Of a stretch of 64,000 bases of DNA, positions 1 through 14,804 are shown piece by piece. The DNA lies in NCBI RefSeq assembly GCF_021155765.1, contig NC_060110.1, positions 15,336,001-15,400,000 on the forward strand. The letters run 5' to 3'. The DNA is from Diprion similis (Eukaryota; Arthropoda; Insecta; Hymenoptera; Diprionidae). Numbering within the stretch: position 1 is the first letter of the stretch; each line of letters opens with the position of its first letter. Position numbers and translations under genes: made by a program. Below the pieces are notes generated by a model. It had not been told where the DNA came from, did no database searches, and saw only the letters and a program-made list of their open reading frames with translations.

Positions 1-2166
1 AAGTAGATCAGTAAGATTTGCAAAATCAATTTACATGCTGATAGATATTGATTGACAAACATTTGTCATCGATGATAACGCAGCGTTTGATGGAAATAAA
101 AGCGCAATTTGAGCTCACAATCAATCTCTGATGGTACGGCTGACTTGATCCTGAATAAACAACGACAGATGGGCGAAAATGAGTGTCGTTGTTTGTTGGT
201 ACAAGAAGCCTGTATCACAAGAGACGTCAATGATAAGCAAATAATATCTATCATGATACAGATCAGCATGAATCATTTGATAATGATTTAGCACAGAGAG
301 AGAAGAGGTATTTCCGAAGCAAGCTGCTCTTCAATGAATACCTTCAACTGCTGCCTTGGCTTTTCGTGGCTTTCTTTCAGGCATTTGCCAGAATTTTTTT
401 CTTTAATTCTTTCTTGAACCATCATTATTATTATTATATATAATAACGGAAAAGCGAATGTCGAGACTGCGTCTGTATTTCGTTACGAGTTCAGAGAATA
501 GTTTTAATTCGATTGCAATCGTCTTTATTTTTTTTTTTTTTTTTATTTTAACTAATTGCAAGAGATGCGAAGACAATCGTGCCGATGCTCCTTATTTTTC
601 TTCGATAAATTTATGTTCTAATTTAAGTGGTCATGTATTAATTAACTACGATGATTAATTGTAAGCTTGCTAAATTTATGGTGTAGAAATATGTGCGTTG
701 CGAATGCGCGCAAAGTTCAATTTCCAATATTCGTTAAACTTCACTCTTCCTTTACGTACGCGCGGTTATTTCCTTGACCGCGATAATGTCATTGTGACGG
801 AACAAGGATTATACTCTGAACTTTCCGCGTATGCATTAATTTCTTTTCTTCATTCACTTTACAACAACGTCATAAACTTTGCGGTTGATTTGCCAAGTCG
901 TCATTAATCGACACATTATTAAATTTTAGACAAATTAAATATTGTTAATCTACTATGTGATAAATTTTCTAGCTTTTCACGAGACGATGCATATATGTAT
1001 ATACTTTCTGTAAACTTTGAGTTCTGTATATAATACAGTTATGAAATACGCGCGCGAAAAATTCCGCGTATTGTTCTATCGCATAAAATTCGTAATATTT
1101 TATCAATTTTATTTTATTTGAAGAATTTTTTTCCCGTTTGTCTTCTTCTTTGTTTTTTAGGTACACATATCTCTGTCGCACTTCCGTCCGAGTATAAATT
1201 TGCGCAAGTTATGTAATAACAACGTAAAATAAAGGGTTCGTGTTATATTCATTACCCGTAATTTATACCGCCGCAATATCTCCGTCGTCATTATTCAAAG
1301 TGCAGACATTTTTTCACGCGTATTATATAATAACACGATTCGTTTAAATACATGCGAAATTAAAATTTTGAACTTACTGGTTTCCCAACTAGAGCTTTCC
1401 GGACACATTTATATACGTGGAAATTGTTGAAACTGACCATAACCGGTACGTCAAGTCCTAACGACACATATGTACATATACCTGCACGTATGCTTGTTTC
1501 ATAAATATTGTGATGTACTTATTACAGTACCAGTTATAAATATTATCACGTATCTTGGTTGGTAAAAACCGGATTAAAGTCGTTACTACATTAGTTGGTA
1601 TACGTGCGGTGTCTAATTGTTTCGGAAGTAACCGATGTTTGTAATAACATTTATTAATCATTTCCTTTTATTCGATCCTATTAGTCTTTCTTTTCGAACT
1701 AGGTCACATGATATGATAATATAAAATATGAATTTATCTCAATTGATTTGTTATCATAAACAAATTCAGACTTGTATTTCGAAATCAATCGCGATTACCT
1801 ATTCGCAGATCGTATGAGTAATTATTTAGCCCCAATCACCGCAGGCGGATTACCCAGTTATTGATTTATGATTTGACAGCGAGAGAGGGAGGAAGAGAGA
1901 GAAAGAGAGACGGAGATGAGGGTGTTCGTAGTAATTCGATGCCGCTAATTGAGCTAATTGCCTTGTTCCTAATACAACGAATCGATGTGCCGATCAAAGT
2001 AGAAGAACCTACGCAGATTCTTCAATACTATATATGCTATCGATGCGTTACAGGTACAAAAAAATCTCGAGGAGAATTGCTGCTGCTATGCTGTTGAACC
2101 GCATGACGAGGCGGGAGAAATTTAATACGGCGTTTATATTGTTTACTAATCGATCAACACGAAATA

Positions 2167-2170
<4 letters not shown>

Positions 2171-2239
<69 letters not shown>

Positions 2240-2249
2240 AGGGGGGGGG
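2171..2249. repeat. (GA)n microsatellite followed by a G run
   Basis: About 32 uninterrupted GA units run from 2171 to about 2235, followed by a short AAGGA link and nine consecutive G from 2241 to 2249. The open frame through it encodes only alternating Arg-Glu, a product of the repeat and not a gene. Confidence 0.95.
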
Positions 2250-2760
2250 AGACTTGTGCAGGTTTACACAGCAGCGTTTGAATTCCGCTATCAACGACAC
2301 GACCAACGAATTGTTAATGAGGCGCGTGGCGACGTCGAGCCAAGTTCACGAGGTGATCTCGTTGCTTATGCAAAGTAAAATATCGAAGTATCGAGCGGAA
2401 ATATTTTACGCGTGTGATTTGTAGAGGAAAAGGAAAACGGATATAAGGGAAATGCAACAAGCTGCGGTCATAGTTTAATATAGAAAACTAGAAAGCATTA
2501 ACACCTTCGCGTCTATTTTCATTCCGCGCTCTCTCGCCTTCAAGGAAATATTGTTATAGGTCTTACCACAGAAAAACAAGAAAGAAATAAAAAGGAAAAA
2601 GTAAAGGAAGAAGAAAAAAAAAAATTGGAGTCGAGAGGGAAAAAAGACATGCGTCTAACGTAAAGCCCGACTGATGATGTAGTCTCTTCGTTTAAAGTCC
2701 GAGCTTGGCGTTGGGCCAGGAAGTTGTAGCAATACCGTGTGTTCGTCGTTCAAAGACCAT

Positions 2761-2761
2761 G

Positions 2762-2787
<26 letters not shown>
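2761..2787. repeat. (CTG)9 trinucleotide repeat
   Basis: Nine perfect GCT/CTG units in otherwise unrecognised sequence. The frames through it give poly-Cys, poly-Leu or poly-Ala with no flanking conserved protein, so I treat it as a simple repeat. Confidence 0.9.
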
Positions 2788-2792
<5 letters not shown>

Positions 2793-3189
2793 ACTGCTGA
2801 TGTATCGGAATTCCACACGTTTAATAACTCGCGAATGCCTGTGGAGTACTGCAACTCACTTCCGTTAACTAAATTTGAACCACTGTCGTTGGTAAAGTTG
2901 GTAAATCTTATATGTATATACGTACGTCGTACTCATTGGCGGCAAACTGGGTATTCTGCTTGTGATGGGCTTACGTACCTGTACCTCAACCGAGGTGTAG
3001 TAATAGGCAATTCATTCGTAAGCTGGACTGACCATCGCCCCATGGTTTTAGATAAACTTGGACGCTGAGTGCAGCGGCGGTAAAATTCATTCGGTTTCAT
3101 AATTTTTTTTACGACTCAGTGCACTTACAGCCAAGCCTTGGCGCGATTGCAATTGTGTTTAATATCGCAGAGAAGGAAGAGGTGGAATC

Positions 3190-3219
3190 GGAAGTGGAAG
3201 TGGAAGTGGAAGTGGAGGA
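3190..3219. repeat. GGAAGT hexanucleotide repeat
   Basis: Four tandem GGAAGT units end in a GGAGG variant. In one frame they read as alternating Glu-Val, but no splice context or homology supports coding. Confidence 0.8.
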
Positions 3220-6200
3220 GGGTGCAGTACATATGAACGATAATTCTCAACGCCCCGGGGCGGGGGTGAAAGTCAAACCTATAATAAAAAGGACCGGTCA
3301 TTGTTATAAGAGAGCATTAAAAAACATTAAAAAAGCATAGTTGTTGTACGAGTTGTAATGAACAATGTCCTGTCTGCGTTGTCCCTGTACGACGAAGCGG
3401 TGATCTCTGAACGGAGGATCTGACACCACTTCACATATGATGATGAGGAAACGCCTGATTTGGCTTCATATTAGTTGGACTTGTCAGAGGAGGGGTCCAC
3501 TATATTCACATTACTGACGCTCCACTGACAATGAGATGACGATCGTTATGCAACGAGCACGCTTATTATTGCATTAATATCTCTTGTAGAAATTTTTATC
3601 AATTTCTTTCCTAGTCAATATTTTCTCACCTCTAGCAATGTTCGTTAATCGTTTGTCTCTCTTGTCTCACTTACGTCGCTAGTCATTAGCACCAAATATT
3701 TGACGAGATTAGACGAGAAACTCTGTTCAGTTTTGACAAAGAAGAAAATGAAATATGGTAAACCACTGGAAATATTCTTCAGTGAACATTGCTGCGAGCG
3801 AAATTTACTCCTGAGCACGTCAAAGTTCACACCCTATATATTATACGAAGGACCAACGCTTTACATACGCGTCGTGATGTTATTCAATGCCTGAACGCTG
3901 AAATGTACGATCTAGACGATATCTAGATACGTGAATAAACGCTTGCAATGTAGAGCCGGTCAGCTGATTGGTGGTGAATAATTTTTTTGTTGGTGTGTTT
4001 TTTTCTTTTTCTTTTTTTTTTTTTGACTGAACGGAATTGCATAGCGTGACGCATATGGTACTATGATGTCGACGAGTTTTGCCAGATGGCAGACTGTTTT
4101 CAATTTATTCGCAGTATTATTATACACGTTTCGCGTAAATGATGCGCATCGTTTTGTCGTTTTCATTACGAGTTCGTTCAAGTTCTGACTGTGACTGTAC
4201 CTACGCGTCTTGCGCTCCAAATTACACGCATTTGCAACATCAGCAGCAACCAGCAGCAGCCACCTTCATGTAATGATACATATACCGTCGCTGCGGGAGA
4301 AAATCCCGCTGAGTCTCATTGCTTTTCAAGTAAATAGCTCATTGATCTCAAGGACGACCAGGTGGCAATGTAAGGCTGTCATGCTCGGCCTCCATACCAG
4401 CCATTTCACCATTACGAATGAAAAAGCACGCGGCGTCGCGATATTATCTGCATCATCGCTATTTGAAGTCGAAGTCGAAATTATTTTTGTATTTTTTCAT
4501 TTTTTTTTTTTTTTTTTTTTTTTCATCGTTTGAAACGAGAACAATTAATTTTTGATTTAAGTCATTACTCGAAATGCTTTTAAAATTTGTCTAAAAAAAA
4601 TTGAGTAGATTTATACGATGTAATGCTCAAGATAAAACTTAACGATGATTTTTTTTTACAAGTATTGCTCTTTCATCGAAATTGCCTTTAAAAGACACAA
4701 AATTTTGTGATTTGTGGGGTCTAATCTAAACGGCCGTGTCCCAAACAGATAAAAGCAAGTGGATATTGCACGATTCACTTGTTGTTTATTGGTAGAACGT
4801 GTCCAATATTGAAGACATTAGTGATAAATATTTAACATAGATTATACAAGGTTTTTGATGTTAACCTTGCTTCGACGTGCGGAACAACAATCTCGACCGG
4901 AACCAACGACTAAAGGAATTTACCAATCTGGCATAATAAGGCGACAAGCTTAAGGCGACACTGATCTTGATGGTAGAAAACGCTTCTCGCGTGTTTTCGA
5001 GTAACCATAGACTGGATTATTCCTTGCTCAACTATACGGGGGAAGGGAAGTCCGTGCAGTTCGCTCCTTGCAACGCTGCTGGGATCCTCGGACCTGCTTC
5101 AAGGACCTCGTGTGCTCTTCCAGGATCATCGAACCTTTAGCGAAATCGAGATGCCTGCTTGGGTCAGAGTCCTCGCATCTCGAGCATTCGGCGTAGAGAG
5201 GAATAAAACTATACACCTCAGACTTGTGGTTACTTCGAAAAACGTGAATCGCTTTTCTACCGTTTCTGGTATAGATCATTGTGTTACACGGTTGTCGATA
5301 TTCGTGATTTGTATCGTCTGTCTATCTTGTTGAGCTTCTTGTACCAATAACCAAATTCTCCTCGACTATCCGTGTTCTTATTTCGTAGAAGAGGTTTATT
5401 CAACTGACGATGAGCGTTTTGCTGTTTTGAACAGTACTTAGTATTTGATGTCGTGTAATATCAACGTTTGACTTTTTCTTCAGCAATCTACTCACCGTAT
5501 AACTTTTTTTTACCACAATCACCGTCAGTTTAGAAAGTTGGAAGAAGAAGCAAGAAGTGTAAAATACGATTTTGTGAATTTCACTGTGGAATTCAAAGGT
5601 CCGAAATCTCCCTTAATCGGCATTCAGGCTCGTCGAGAATTCGTCTGGAATGCCCTGTACATTAATTCGTCAAGCTCCTTCATCGCCTGGTATGCCTACA
5701 GTATAATCTCCCGCCTCTCTTGGCTGCTCGATGGATGGAAGGTCATGCCGGGGACACATTGTGGGAAATTTGAATGAATATTCATGGCATTTCAGAAACA
5801 TCGCGCAGGCGGCGACGGAGGAAGACAAAGCTGATTATTCTCCATCTCGCACGCAGCTTGAAATTCTGGGCCTTTCGTGGTCAGACTGCAAACGCGCGTC
5901 ATATATGGGGACAGGAGAAAATTTGAATCAAGCTCGTTCCTACGGGAGCTGCTGGTTAAATAAACTGTAACTCCTGATCCCTGGAGAGGATGAAACGAAC
6001 GGAGGATTAAGGAAATAGAGAACTCTGTCTAGCTCTTTTACTTTACACTGTCACCTTGTCTATTTTAACTGTCTGTCAGACCTTCGAAATGGCATTCGGC
6101 AACCGCATATTGCTGGAAACAATTGCGTCTTACGATTAACCGACGTGCAATTACAAGCTACAGACATTCCCACTCAACAAGTTAAAACCGAATTTTAATT

Positions 6201-7325
6201 AGGTTGTTGAACATTACTTTACGCCAATTTTCTCTTATCTTTGTACTCAGTTGTTCTTTGTTTTCCTGCTCGAATCGTACGTATTCTGAAATTAACGTCA
6301 AATCATATACGCCTGAATTTGTGCTCTTTACGTACTTTTTGAAAATTCCAATAATTATTATAGGAATGGAAAAATAATCTGGTGATACCTCGCAAAGTGA
6401 ACGATAATCAGTTCGATAAATGACCGAACACAATTATTTACTTTGAATGTGTTTTTTGGAAGATATTTATTCAGTGGAAAATATAAGACTGGATCTTCAT
6501 AAATGATACTCGCAAATTTGCTCCGGTAATCGAATATTAATCATCATCAGCACCCCTGTGCTAAAAAAACTTACTGATTCATAATTAAATAACATGTTCA
6601 TTATGCATTCAGTCTAATTTATTCACTGTTTATTTGCTTTTGGCGTATGAGTCTGATTGTGAAATTTGTACCGCTACCTTTCTTCTGAAAATCCATTTCC
6701 TCTGATAAAAAAAGTTTAAAGAGCATACTTTTCGTCTCCTTATTATTACACATCCATGCGCTCACAGAATATTTGATTAACAACCCTTATATATACTTCA
6801 GCGAATCCTGTATAGCAGGTATAAACGATGAATCACAATTGACAGAATTTTCATTCGTACAACGTACTTAAAAGTCTTGTCTCGCACCACCACCTTAATT
6901 TTTGAACGTCTGGAGCCTCGTTACGAGGAAGGAAAATGTGCGCCGTTACTTCTGGGTTGTTTTAAAACGACACGGCGTGATAGGTATATAGGCACTTCCT
7001 GAATTATACAGTGCGTGCGCCTCGTGCTTCTTCTGCACACGTGTGTAGCCGCACCACAACAGCATCGTACCATATATTATTACACCGCTAACCGCAGCAC
7101 GTGGTGGACTATGGACCACCACCTCGTCGTTAATAGATTAACCGTACTTTTCGCACGTGTCGTAGATACGCTTTTTCGTTCACAAGAATGAAACTTTGTC
7201 TGGAGGGACATCGGGTGTGAACAATTTATCTACGGATACATTTACAAATTTGAAGTATAGGTTCAACGCGAGGGATCAACAGAGTTCGTCCTGATAAAAT
7301 CCTTCCAAGTTATATCAGAGAAAAG

Positions 7326-7403
7326 TATAAATCTGAAGCTAGCAGCCAGAGTTATCAGCCGAATGTGTTGAACTTTTTGCAAATAGAAAAATGCAGTGAA
7401 GTT
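7326..7403 (+). promoter_or_regulatory. Candidate TATA/Inr core promoter with short first exon
   Basis: TATAAA at 7326-7331 is followed by TCAG at 7355-7358. The A at 7357 lies 31 nt after the first T of the TATA box, the spacing expected of an insect TATA/initiator pair. A GTAAGT donor follows at 7404, so a 47-nt non-coding first exon (7357-7403) is possible. It could be the start of EEIG1 or of an unrelated transcript. The motifs are seen; their use is inferred, and such short motifs also arise by chance. Confidence 0.25.
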
Positions 7404-9720
7404 GTAAGTTTTTCACCAAATTTTGATCATCGGACTTCGCTACCTCATTCGAAATCTGCAATGAATCGTATCGATAGACAGACGTAGGTTCATAATTGTA
7501 TATATAACTAATATATGAAAGGTTATCTGCAATAATTGCAATATATTCCTTTTATTTTTTGTTCACTTAATCTTCGCGACTTTGTCTGTGAGAATGTCAT
7601 GAGACGGCTTTTCGCGAGGCAGAAACTTCTCCATCAATTTTCTAACCGTTGAGAATTAACCTCGTCGAGGTTCAAGGAAACGTCGACAGCTTTGATGGAC
7701 GGACACGACACGACACTCGTTCAGAGTTGTCGCACTCTTTAATTGCGCGACCAATAAACCACAAGCAGCTCAACTTAACTATGACGTTTCCACAATTCAG
7801 CTTTGTACTCCAAACAGAACCGACGACCGTTTCGTCCGTGTCGAATCCTACTTTTTATTCCAATTACTCTCCACTCCTGTAGCTGCATGAGCTACGTATA
7901 CATATATTGTGTATAGAAATACGTTGCTTCTAATTCATCTTGAAGAATATCCGACTGACTTGGACTTGGTTTAAGAATGCGAAATGACTCTTTGTCTCAA
8001 TGTCAAGCGTCGGTGGACGATGACTTTCTCGTTTTGTCTCTTCAAATTTTATCATGTTTTTCCTCATTGCATTGACGCCCACTTCAATCTCTGTACCAAA
8101 AGACGTGATCAATGTCATTTTTAGACTTTTTGCATTCAGGGTCAATTCGACACACGTTTGACGTTAATTTTCTTTGCACTCCCCCACTCTTTAACCCCAA
8201 ATTTTTCCCAATAGTGTAGCTATTTCTGTTAGTACTGCATTTGCTACATACATATGGAAGTTTTGATTAAAAAACACTTCGTTGATGTTAACTGCCGTTT
8301 TTAAACGACACGGCACGTGCAGCGGTGACATGTAAATATATATATATATTTATATATACATATATATAATAGCTTGCAAAGTGGATAATAGTCTGAATTA
8401 ATTTAATGTGGTCAAATTCTCCGTAGAATTTGCATCTATGCATGTATTTGCAGTGTACTCTTACAGCAAACGTTTCGCTTACTATATAATACACCGTTAT
8501 TATAGCTAATGATTCACGTGTTGCTCCGCACATGTGCATCCGGAAAGTACGTCGATCATTCGTCTTGTTATTTGAAGATCGAACGAACAAGTGGTTAGAG
8601 GATAATGATGTTAAATTATCGGTAAAAGCGGTGCAGGTTTGTGTAATACACTGATTAAATATTGTCTCGTTTACGGGTAAAAGTACAGCTACGTATGCAT
8701 CTCGAACAGCGTTTGTGCATCAAAGCTACGTTCGATCATTTAGCTGTTGACTATAAACTTAATCCGCGATGTGAAAGTATGTAACCGTAGCAGCGAAGAG
8801 ACTGGAAAAGTGAAAAGAAAACTTTAACGACGATTGAGAGCGGAATTAAATGAATTCTGGAACTGCGGTTAATACTGTTAATCAAATGATTTTCAGCCGC
8901 AGATTTAAATAAATAGTTTACGTTCGATAATTTTTATATTCAAAAGTACGTGGTATAAATTTTGTAAATTTTTTTTTTGCTTTCTTAGACTAAACTTTTT
9001 TTTTCAAACTTTGTCGAGTCACTTCTCGGTTCGAGAAAATTGCCGGTAGCAGTTACGGAGTCGTCTTCTTCTCGTGGAATAATAGGAACAAAAATGGATG
9101 AAAAAAAAGACTCAGTTTGCGCGCATCTCGCAAAGAGTGTTTGTCTTTCGTCTAGGTACATGCAGCGAGAGTGTATGAAAGGAGCAGAATTGTCTCTGTT
9201 ATAATTTAACAAAGAAACGTTCACACGTAGCTGGCTTTGTAATAAAAAGGTGACATGCACGCTATTATTATTGTCTCTGAAATGTGCGAGGAGAATGCGT
9301 CTTTGAGCATCTGCCCTTGAATATTTTTTCCTGTAACAATAATTCCTAAATGAAATTCTTGGCGAAATTTTTTTCCCTGAAGGAAGCGTTCATTCGCCCA
9401 CACAATTTGTCCAGAATATATATATCGAGGTTGGGATTATTTTTATCGTAATTTTATTCTGTTTTTTTTTTCCCCCAAGTCATAGCCGCATTGCGTTTCT
9501 TGTCGTTAACGTATCTACTTATTTTTGAAATATAGACGAATCGCGCTAAGTCAGCATGCAGAAATAGTTTATTTTTTCGCCATATGAAAACTGGCATCTG
9601 GGATTCAGTTTAGAGCGATATTGATGATGTTTTCTTGCATAGCAAACTTGTTATAAAATCGTTTTTGACCGAGTTTTAAATTAGCGTTTAAGTTATTGAT
9701 TTTTATCAACGATAAACCAG

Positions 9721-9721
<1 letters not shown>

Positions 9722-9793
<72 letters not shown>
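9722..9793. repeat. (AT)n microsatellite
   Basis: About 35 uninterrupted AT units. The minus-strand open frame crossing it reads as alternating Tyr-Ile, which is an artefact of the repeat. Confidence 0.97.
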
Positions 9794-9794
<1 letters not shown>

Positions 9795-10696
9795 CAGTTA
9801 TTAAATCTTGGTTTAGAAATTTGAAAGCAAATGAAATTTTTTTCACACGAATGGTAATTGAATTTTTTTAGTTTTCGTATCATTGTACCTTTCACGCGTT
9901 TTTGGGCACATCGAAATTGAGGTTTTATCTTGCGGGACTCGATTTCGTGTAAAATAATGATTTGTGAATTTCGTAAAATTATTGAAACGGGTCGCAAATT
10001 TTTTACTCAATAACCTGAAAACTGACCATAACGACTTTGTTTTTTTTTTTTTTTTTTTTATAATCTTTAATTCTCAGGAATTACGTGCTTGCGAGCGTGC
10101 TTGAACGTTTTTTCTTCTCTTCTTTCACTCTCGCTCTCTCGTCTATATCGCAGTGTACAAAATTTATAAAAAACTAAGGTTTCAAATTGCGAATTATGTA
10201 CTGCATAACTCTAATAAAAATAATAATTATGTACTACATAATTCGCGATTTGAAGAAACCTTTTGTAGATGAAACGCAAAATTTTTGCAACAAAATCTGT
10301 AGTTTCTTCTCAAGATGTCTCCGCAACAGCAACAGCAACAGCAGCAGTTCTATCAACAGACTCTCACCGCCAAAGATCGCACAACAAGGCGTTTTGCCTT
10401 TCATTTCGCAAAGTTTACTCGCCGTCATGTTTTACACTCGCGATGAGAAGAAGAGAACGAAAGAACGAAAGAACGAAAGAACCAAAGAACGACCGACGAA
10501 AATACCGCTCGTTTGTTACGGTCATTGCCTCAGCTGTTCTCCGCTATCGAAATTTCACGATACCTGCCACGCTGCTTGCTGTCCATTTCCGTCGATCGTT
10601 GGTCAACCGATTCTTGTTATGTAACCCTGCGTAATTAGGATCGCGGCATCTCGAGGATATATTTTGTACGTCACATATTCCCGTTTCGTCGAGTTG

Positions 10697-10720
10697 CAGC
10701 AGCAGCAGCAGCAGCAGCAG
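10697..10720. repeat. (CAG)8 trinucleotide repeat
   Basis: Eight perfect CAG units ending at CGGCGG. An imperfect CAACAG stretch lies about 370 bp upstream, near 10325-10345. No conserved coding context is visible. Confidence 0.9.
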
Positions 10721-11540
10721 CGGCGGTATTTCAGAGAGGCGGCAAGATTTCTCTTCTCTCAATTCCCTCTCTGTTTGAATTCGTTATAAAAAGCTTAGGT
10801 CTGTATTATTATGGGCAGAAAAGATTTCTCGTCCGTCAACTCTTATCGGTAATTTATTATCGATATCGTTATACCAAAATCAAATTCACATACTTGACTA
10901 TATCTTGTCGTATCTCAAATGATTCAGTGCAGACATTATATATTTATATATATATATGTATATGTATATGTATATATTGCATACGCACGGTAATCGGAAT
11001 TCCGGCTTCGACGAATTTTCACTCGAAAACAACCCGATATATATTATAATCTCCGGTTAAACTTCTTCCCGGATACCTATATATTAAACTTATGTATATC
11101 TGATTCCTCATCATCGCGGAGCCATCCAAATATTACGTCACTGACCCGACTTATGCTATTTTAGATCCACTTCCATCATCCTGTGATATACACTACATAG
11201 AGTATAACGTCATCCGAATGATCGTCCCAACGTCTTGTACCTTAAATTTGACGCCGCGTATTCGGACGAGTTTTTGCTTCTACAAGATAAATTAGAAAAA
11301 TTACTTTGCTACGTAATTCGGTATATTTAATGGATGCGTGCTGATTATTATTGGCTGCAGTTGATGATTTGAATGCTCGCCGACCGTAGTGAAAAAAGCT
11401 ATACGTTATAGCACCAAATATAAATCATATAAAAATTTAGGTACGCTTATTCTTGATGCTAATTGATTTGTAGACAACTTTGACGTAACAATGTCTCCAT
11501 CGTCTGGGTCAAAAGCCCTGGCATTGGTCTCGGAGCCGTT

Positions 11541-11564
11541 GTTTGTTTGTTTGTTTGTTTGTTT
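11541..11564. repeat. (GTTT)6 tetranucleotide repeat
   Basis: Six perfect GTTT units. Confidence 0.9.
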
Positions 11565-14500
11565 CGTTAGTCAGCCGAATATTGCACCAACGATTATAAT
11601 CCTCGATGTTGATACCGCTTATTGTTGCGCATGTTAATTGCCAAGACAACAAATGCGGTTCAAGATAGGCATGTTGCTATATTTAGTTTAAAACGTTTGG
11701 CGATTTATCTTCACTTATAATATCAGTGACGTCGTGATAAATCGTCTTGATCGATAACGTAAAATGATGCACTTGTAGGAATTTTTTACATATGTAAAAA
11801 TATATTCTTCATAAGGATTGAAATTTGCCGAATATACGAATAATATTTTTACTGAGAAAAAAATAAATATATCATTACACGCTCTAATTTATTACTAATC
11901 GTTGTTCACTATTTTCCCTTTTTTCTTCTCTTCAATTTGTTTTTCTTTTTCTTTTTTCTCTCTTTATCTGCTAACGACATTTTCACTTACTCCGATTATT
12001 TATTTAAGAATGCACACTATGTTTATATGTAAAGGCACTTTAGGGCATGATTTGATCGATCAGTAATCACTTGGTTTAAAATCCAATAAAAATTAGAGCT
12101 TCTCTCCGCCTCGACTTTTCTACGTCTTAAATGTAAATTTATTGATCGATGTATTTTTCTCGCCGCGTATCTATGCACAAATTTAATTGATTTCTTATCG
12201 GATAACCGCCTTTTGTCTCAACTTTTTTCAGGTCATCGTTTAACGTTTGCAAAGGTGGCCCACCACTTTTTAAAAACAAGTTAGCACAAGTTTAGCACAA
12301 CTCAGCACAATTTTTATAATTATTATTTTCAAAACCTGCTGGGGCAGCTTTGCAATTTTTGAAAATATAAAATTTTCATTTGGTCATTTTTTTTTTCTGT
12401 TTTCCGGCACTTATTTATACTATTATTAAAAGAAAGTCAAGTATCATGTACCGAGAATGTTTTGAATTTACAATTCTGACAAATTGAAGTACCTACAGTT
12501 ATACGAATCCACTAATGTAAGAAGGATCTCTTCAACAGATTTCTCTTATCGCGCATCGCTATAGATTGAATATCACTCGCACGGCTCTTTTTTTTTCCTA
12601 GTATAATTTTGCAGCAACGCGCATAATTTATTATTTATCATACGCCACTAGCCATGCAGAATCTAATTATCCTTGACTACATTTATCGACTAATGTAACC
12701 TGCTTCGTATGTAACATATATCGAACGATGATAAATCAAATTTTCATTAACAACATCAAATTGTCAATAATTATTCTCTCTGTGCGGGACTTGCGGACAC
12801 TTTGCCATATCATATATCCCAAGTCTATTTTATGATGTGGGGGAAAAAAATTAAATAAATAAATAAGAGAAGAGAAGAGAAAAAAAAACCAACAACATCC
12901 GAACACGTGTCTAATTTACGTTATACGTATACTTGCTGGGCGATTATATATTCCGTTCACGTTTAACAGTGGTAATAAAATTCGATTATTAAAGCGACAT
13001 TCGAACGAACTTGAACCCTTGCGGTAATTGCCGATGCTTACTTCTATCTGAGAATTCTCTCTTCGCGGTGTTAATCTAATCACATATATAGACAATAGTG
13101 TGAGATTTTTTTGGGGCTATGACGGCTCGCGGTGATGCTGATTTAGTATTCGCGGATTCCAGCGCGATTGTGATATCAATACCGTAAACGTCCTCCGCTT
13201 CTACTCCTCGTCGTTGTTTTTTGCTGTAAAATTAAGCTCCGCAAAATTGTTAGGTATTATTTTCTGCTAGAGGAGCTAATCTTTATCTATTCACGTGTCA
13301 CGATCGCACCACCTGCAGCATGCTGCAATTATTTATTATTTTTTTTTTATCTTCGAGTCCGGAGTCGTCTCCATATTCGCGCGACAACGACGTTCTCAAT
13401 GTTACGTCAATGTTTAAAAAAAACTTGTGCGTATACGGCCGACTACGTCGAGAGGGGGGAACGAGGTATATATTTCTCGCTCGTATTCCGCATAACAAAT
13501 GCGAATTGTCTATACATACCGTATATCTACATGTATATAATCTTCCGCGTATCGACGTCGAAGTTTAGAATTTATTTCAACGAAGGTATGTACTCAAACG
13601 AAATTCTTAGCATATAGGGTCAGTTCTGTGTTTAATCGTTGTGCGAATGCCAACAAAGTCATGTGTATAAATACCTAAGCATGCACGATATTATACCGTG
13701 GTCATTGGTTTTTTCTCTGAACGCGATCGTCTTTTTTCATGTACCTAAATATATTATATTATTTTAACAGCTTGTACCTATTTTCGATTATAATCATAGC
13801 TTTTGACGATAGATTTATTCTATACGATTGAGATAGGAAGAAAAAACAATGCGGTGCCACGTGACTTCGTTGTTAAAATATATTAATAATCAAATTACGA
13901 AATATGATTCTTGCAAACTTAACATCATTTTTTGTGGTAAATCCAGGGACGAAGTTATCGTGCCATTTTTGCTGTAACGATTTCTTCTTAGCTAACGTTC
14001 TTTTTTTTTCAACATTAATGACATACAAGTGTGTCACTTGAGTATGTCAAATGAGATAAGTTAATTAATATTCATTTAGTATCGTTATTTACGTGTTTTT
14101 GTTTTCTTCTTTTTTTCTTTTCTTTTAAGTTATCGATTGTTGTACTAAAATGAAGAAATTTCATATTTCGTTTAACATTCCTAAAAAAGTTTTCGCTTAA
14201 ATTTTTTCTGCATACTTCACGCAAATGATAGTAGCTTTTGATCGGAAGGGCTAAAGAGACGGTGATAAATAAAAATTGGTTTGTTTAATTTGTATACAGC
14301 TGTCATCGATATTTCTGAACCTGATGAAGGAATTGAAACGAGTTTCTTTTTTGCGAGACCCTCATTTCTACTATAAATACCAAATAATTGTTCGCAATAT
14401 TTGAAGAAAATTGAATTTTTCACTCAAACAATCACGATAATTAATTATTGCACAGTGACTTTACAATGTTCGATTTTATACCAGTTTTTTTTTTATCATT

Positions 14501-14772
14501 TTACATGAAAACTATAACAATTGTAAATATTTGGCCCGCGTATCAAGAATTATATTTAGATGCAACATGATATGTGTTACTCTTTATAAAAGTGAAAATT
14601 TATTTATAATTTACCTTGTGTTTCCAGTCTCTTAGCGTTATTCAATGATATGGAGTTAACTTGCCGTTATACTAACTCACCCTCGATTACTTTATATGCG
14701 CAAAGAACCCACAAGGCTTTTCCCCTCTTGTTATGTATAACGTACAGAGGGATGACGAAAGTGCAGTAAAGC

Positions 14773-14799
<27 letters not shown>
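14773..14799. repeat. (GA)n microsatellite
   Basis: About 13 GA units. A shorter GA run lies about 170 bp downstream, near 14968-14983. Confidence 0.9.

Positions 14800-14804
<5 letters not shown>

Larger units (their letters stand above)
1..7320. other. AT-rich non-coding DNA, no gene seen
   Basis: Both strands carry only short, low-complexity or unrecognisable open frames. I see no conserved domain and no chain of phase-compatible exons. The notable contents are the GA, CTG and GGAAGT microsatellites listed separately. The stretch could be intergenic, or part of a very long first intron of EEIG1, whose N-terminal exon I could not find in the window. Confidence 0.5.

Noticed and set aside
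2034..2378. Open frame with a long Arg-Glu run
   Set aside because: It is the (GA)n microsatellite kept open by the repeat.
7101..7122. GTGGTGG/CCACCAC hairpin
   Set aside because: A 7-bp stem with an 8-nt loop, common by chance, with no T run or regulatory context.
9605..9997. Minus-strand open frame with a long Tyr-Ile run
   Set aside because: Artefact of the (AT)n microsatellite at 9722-9793.
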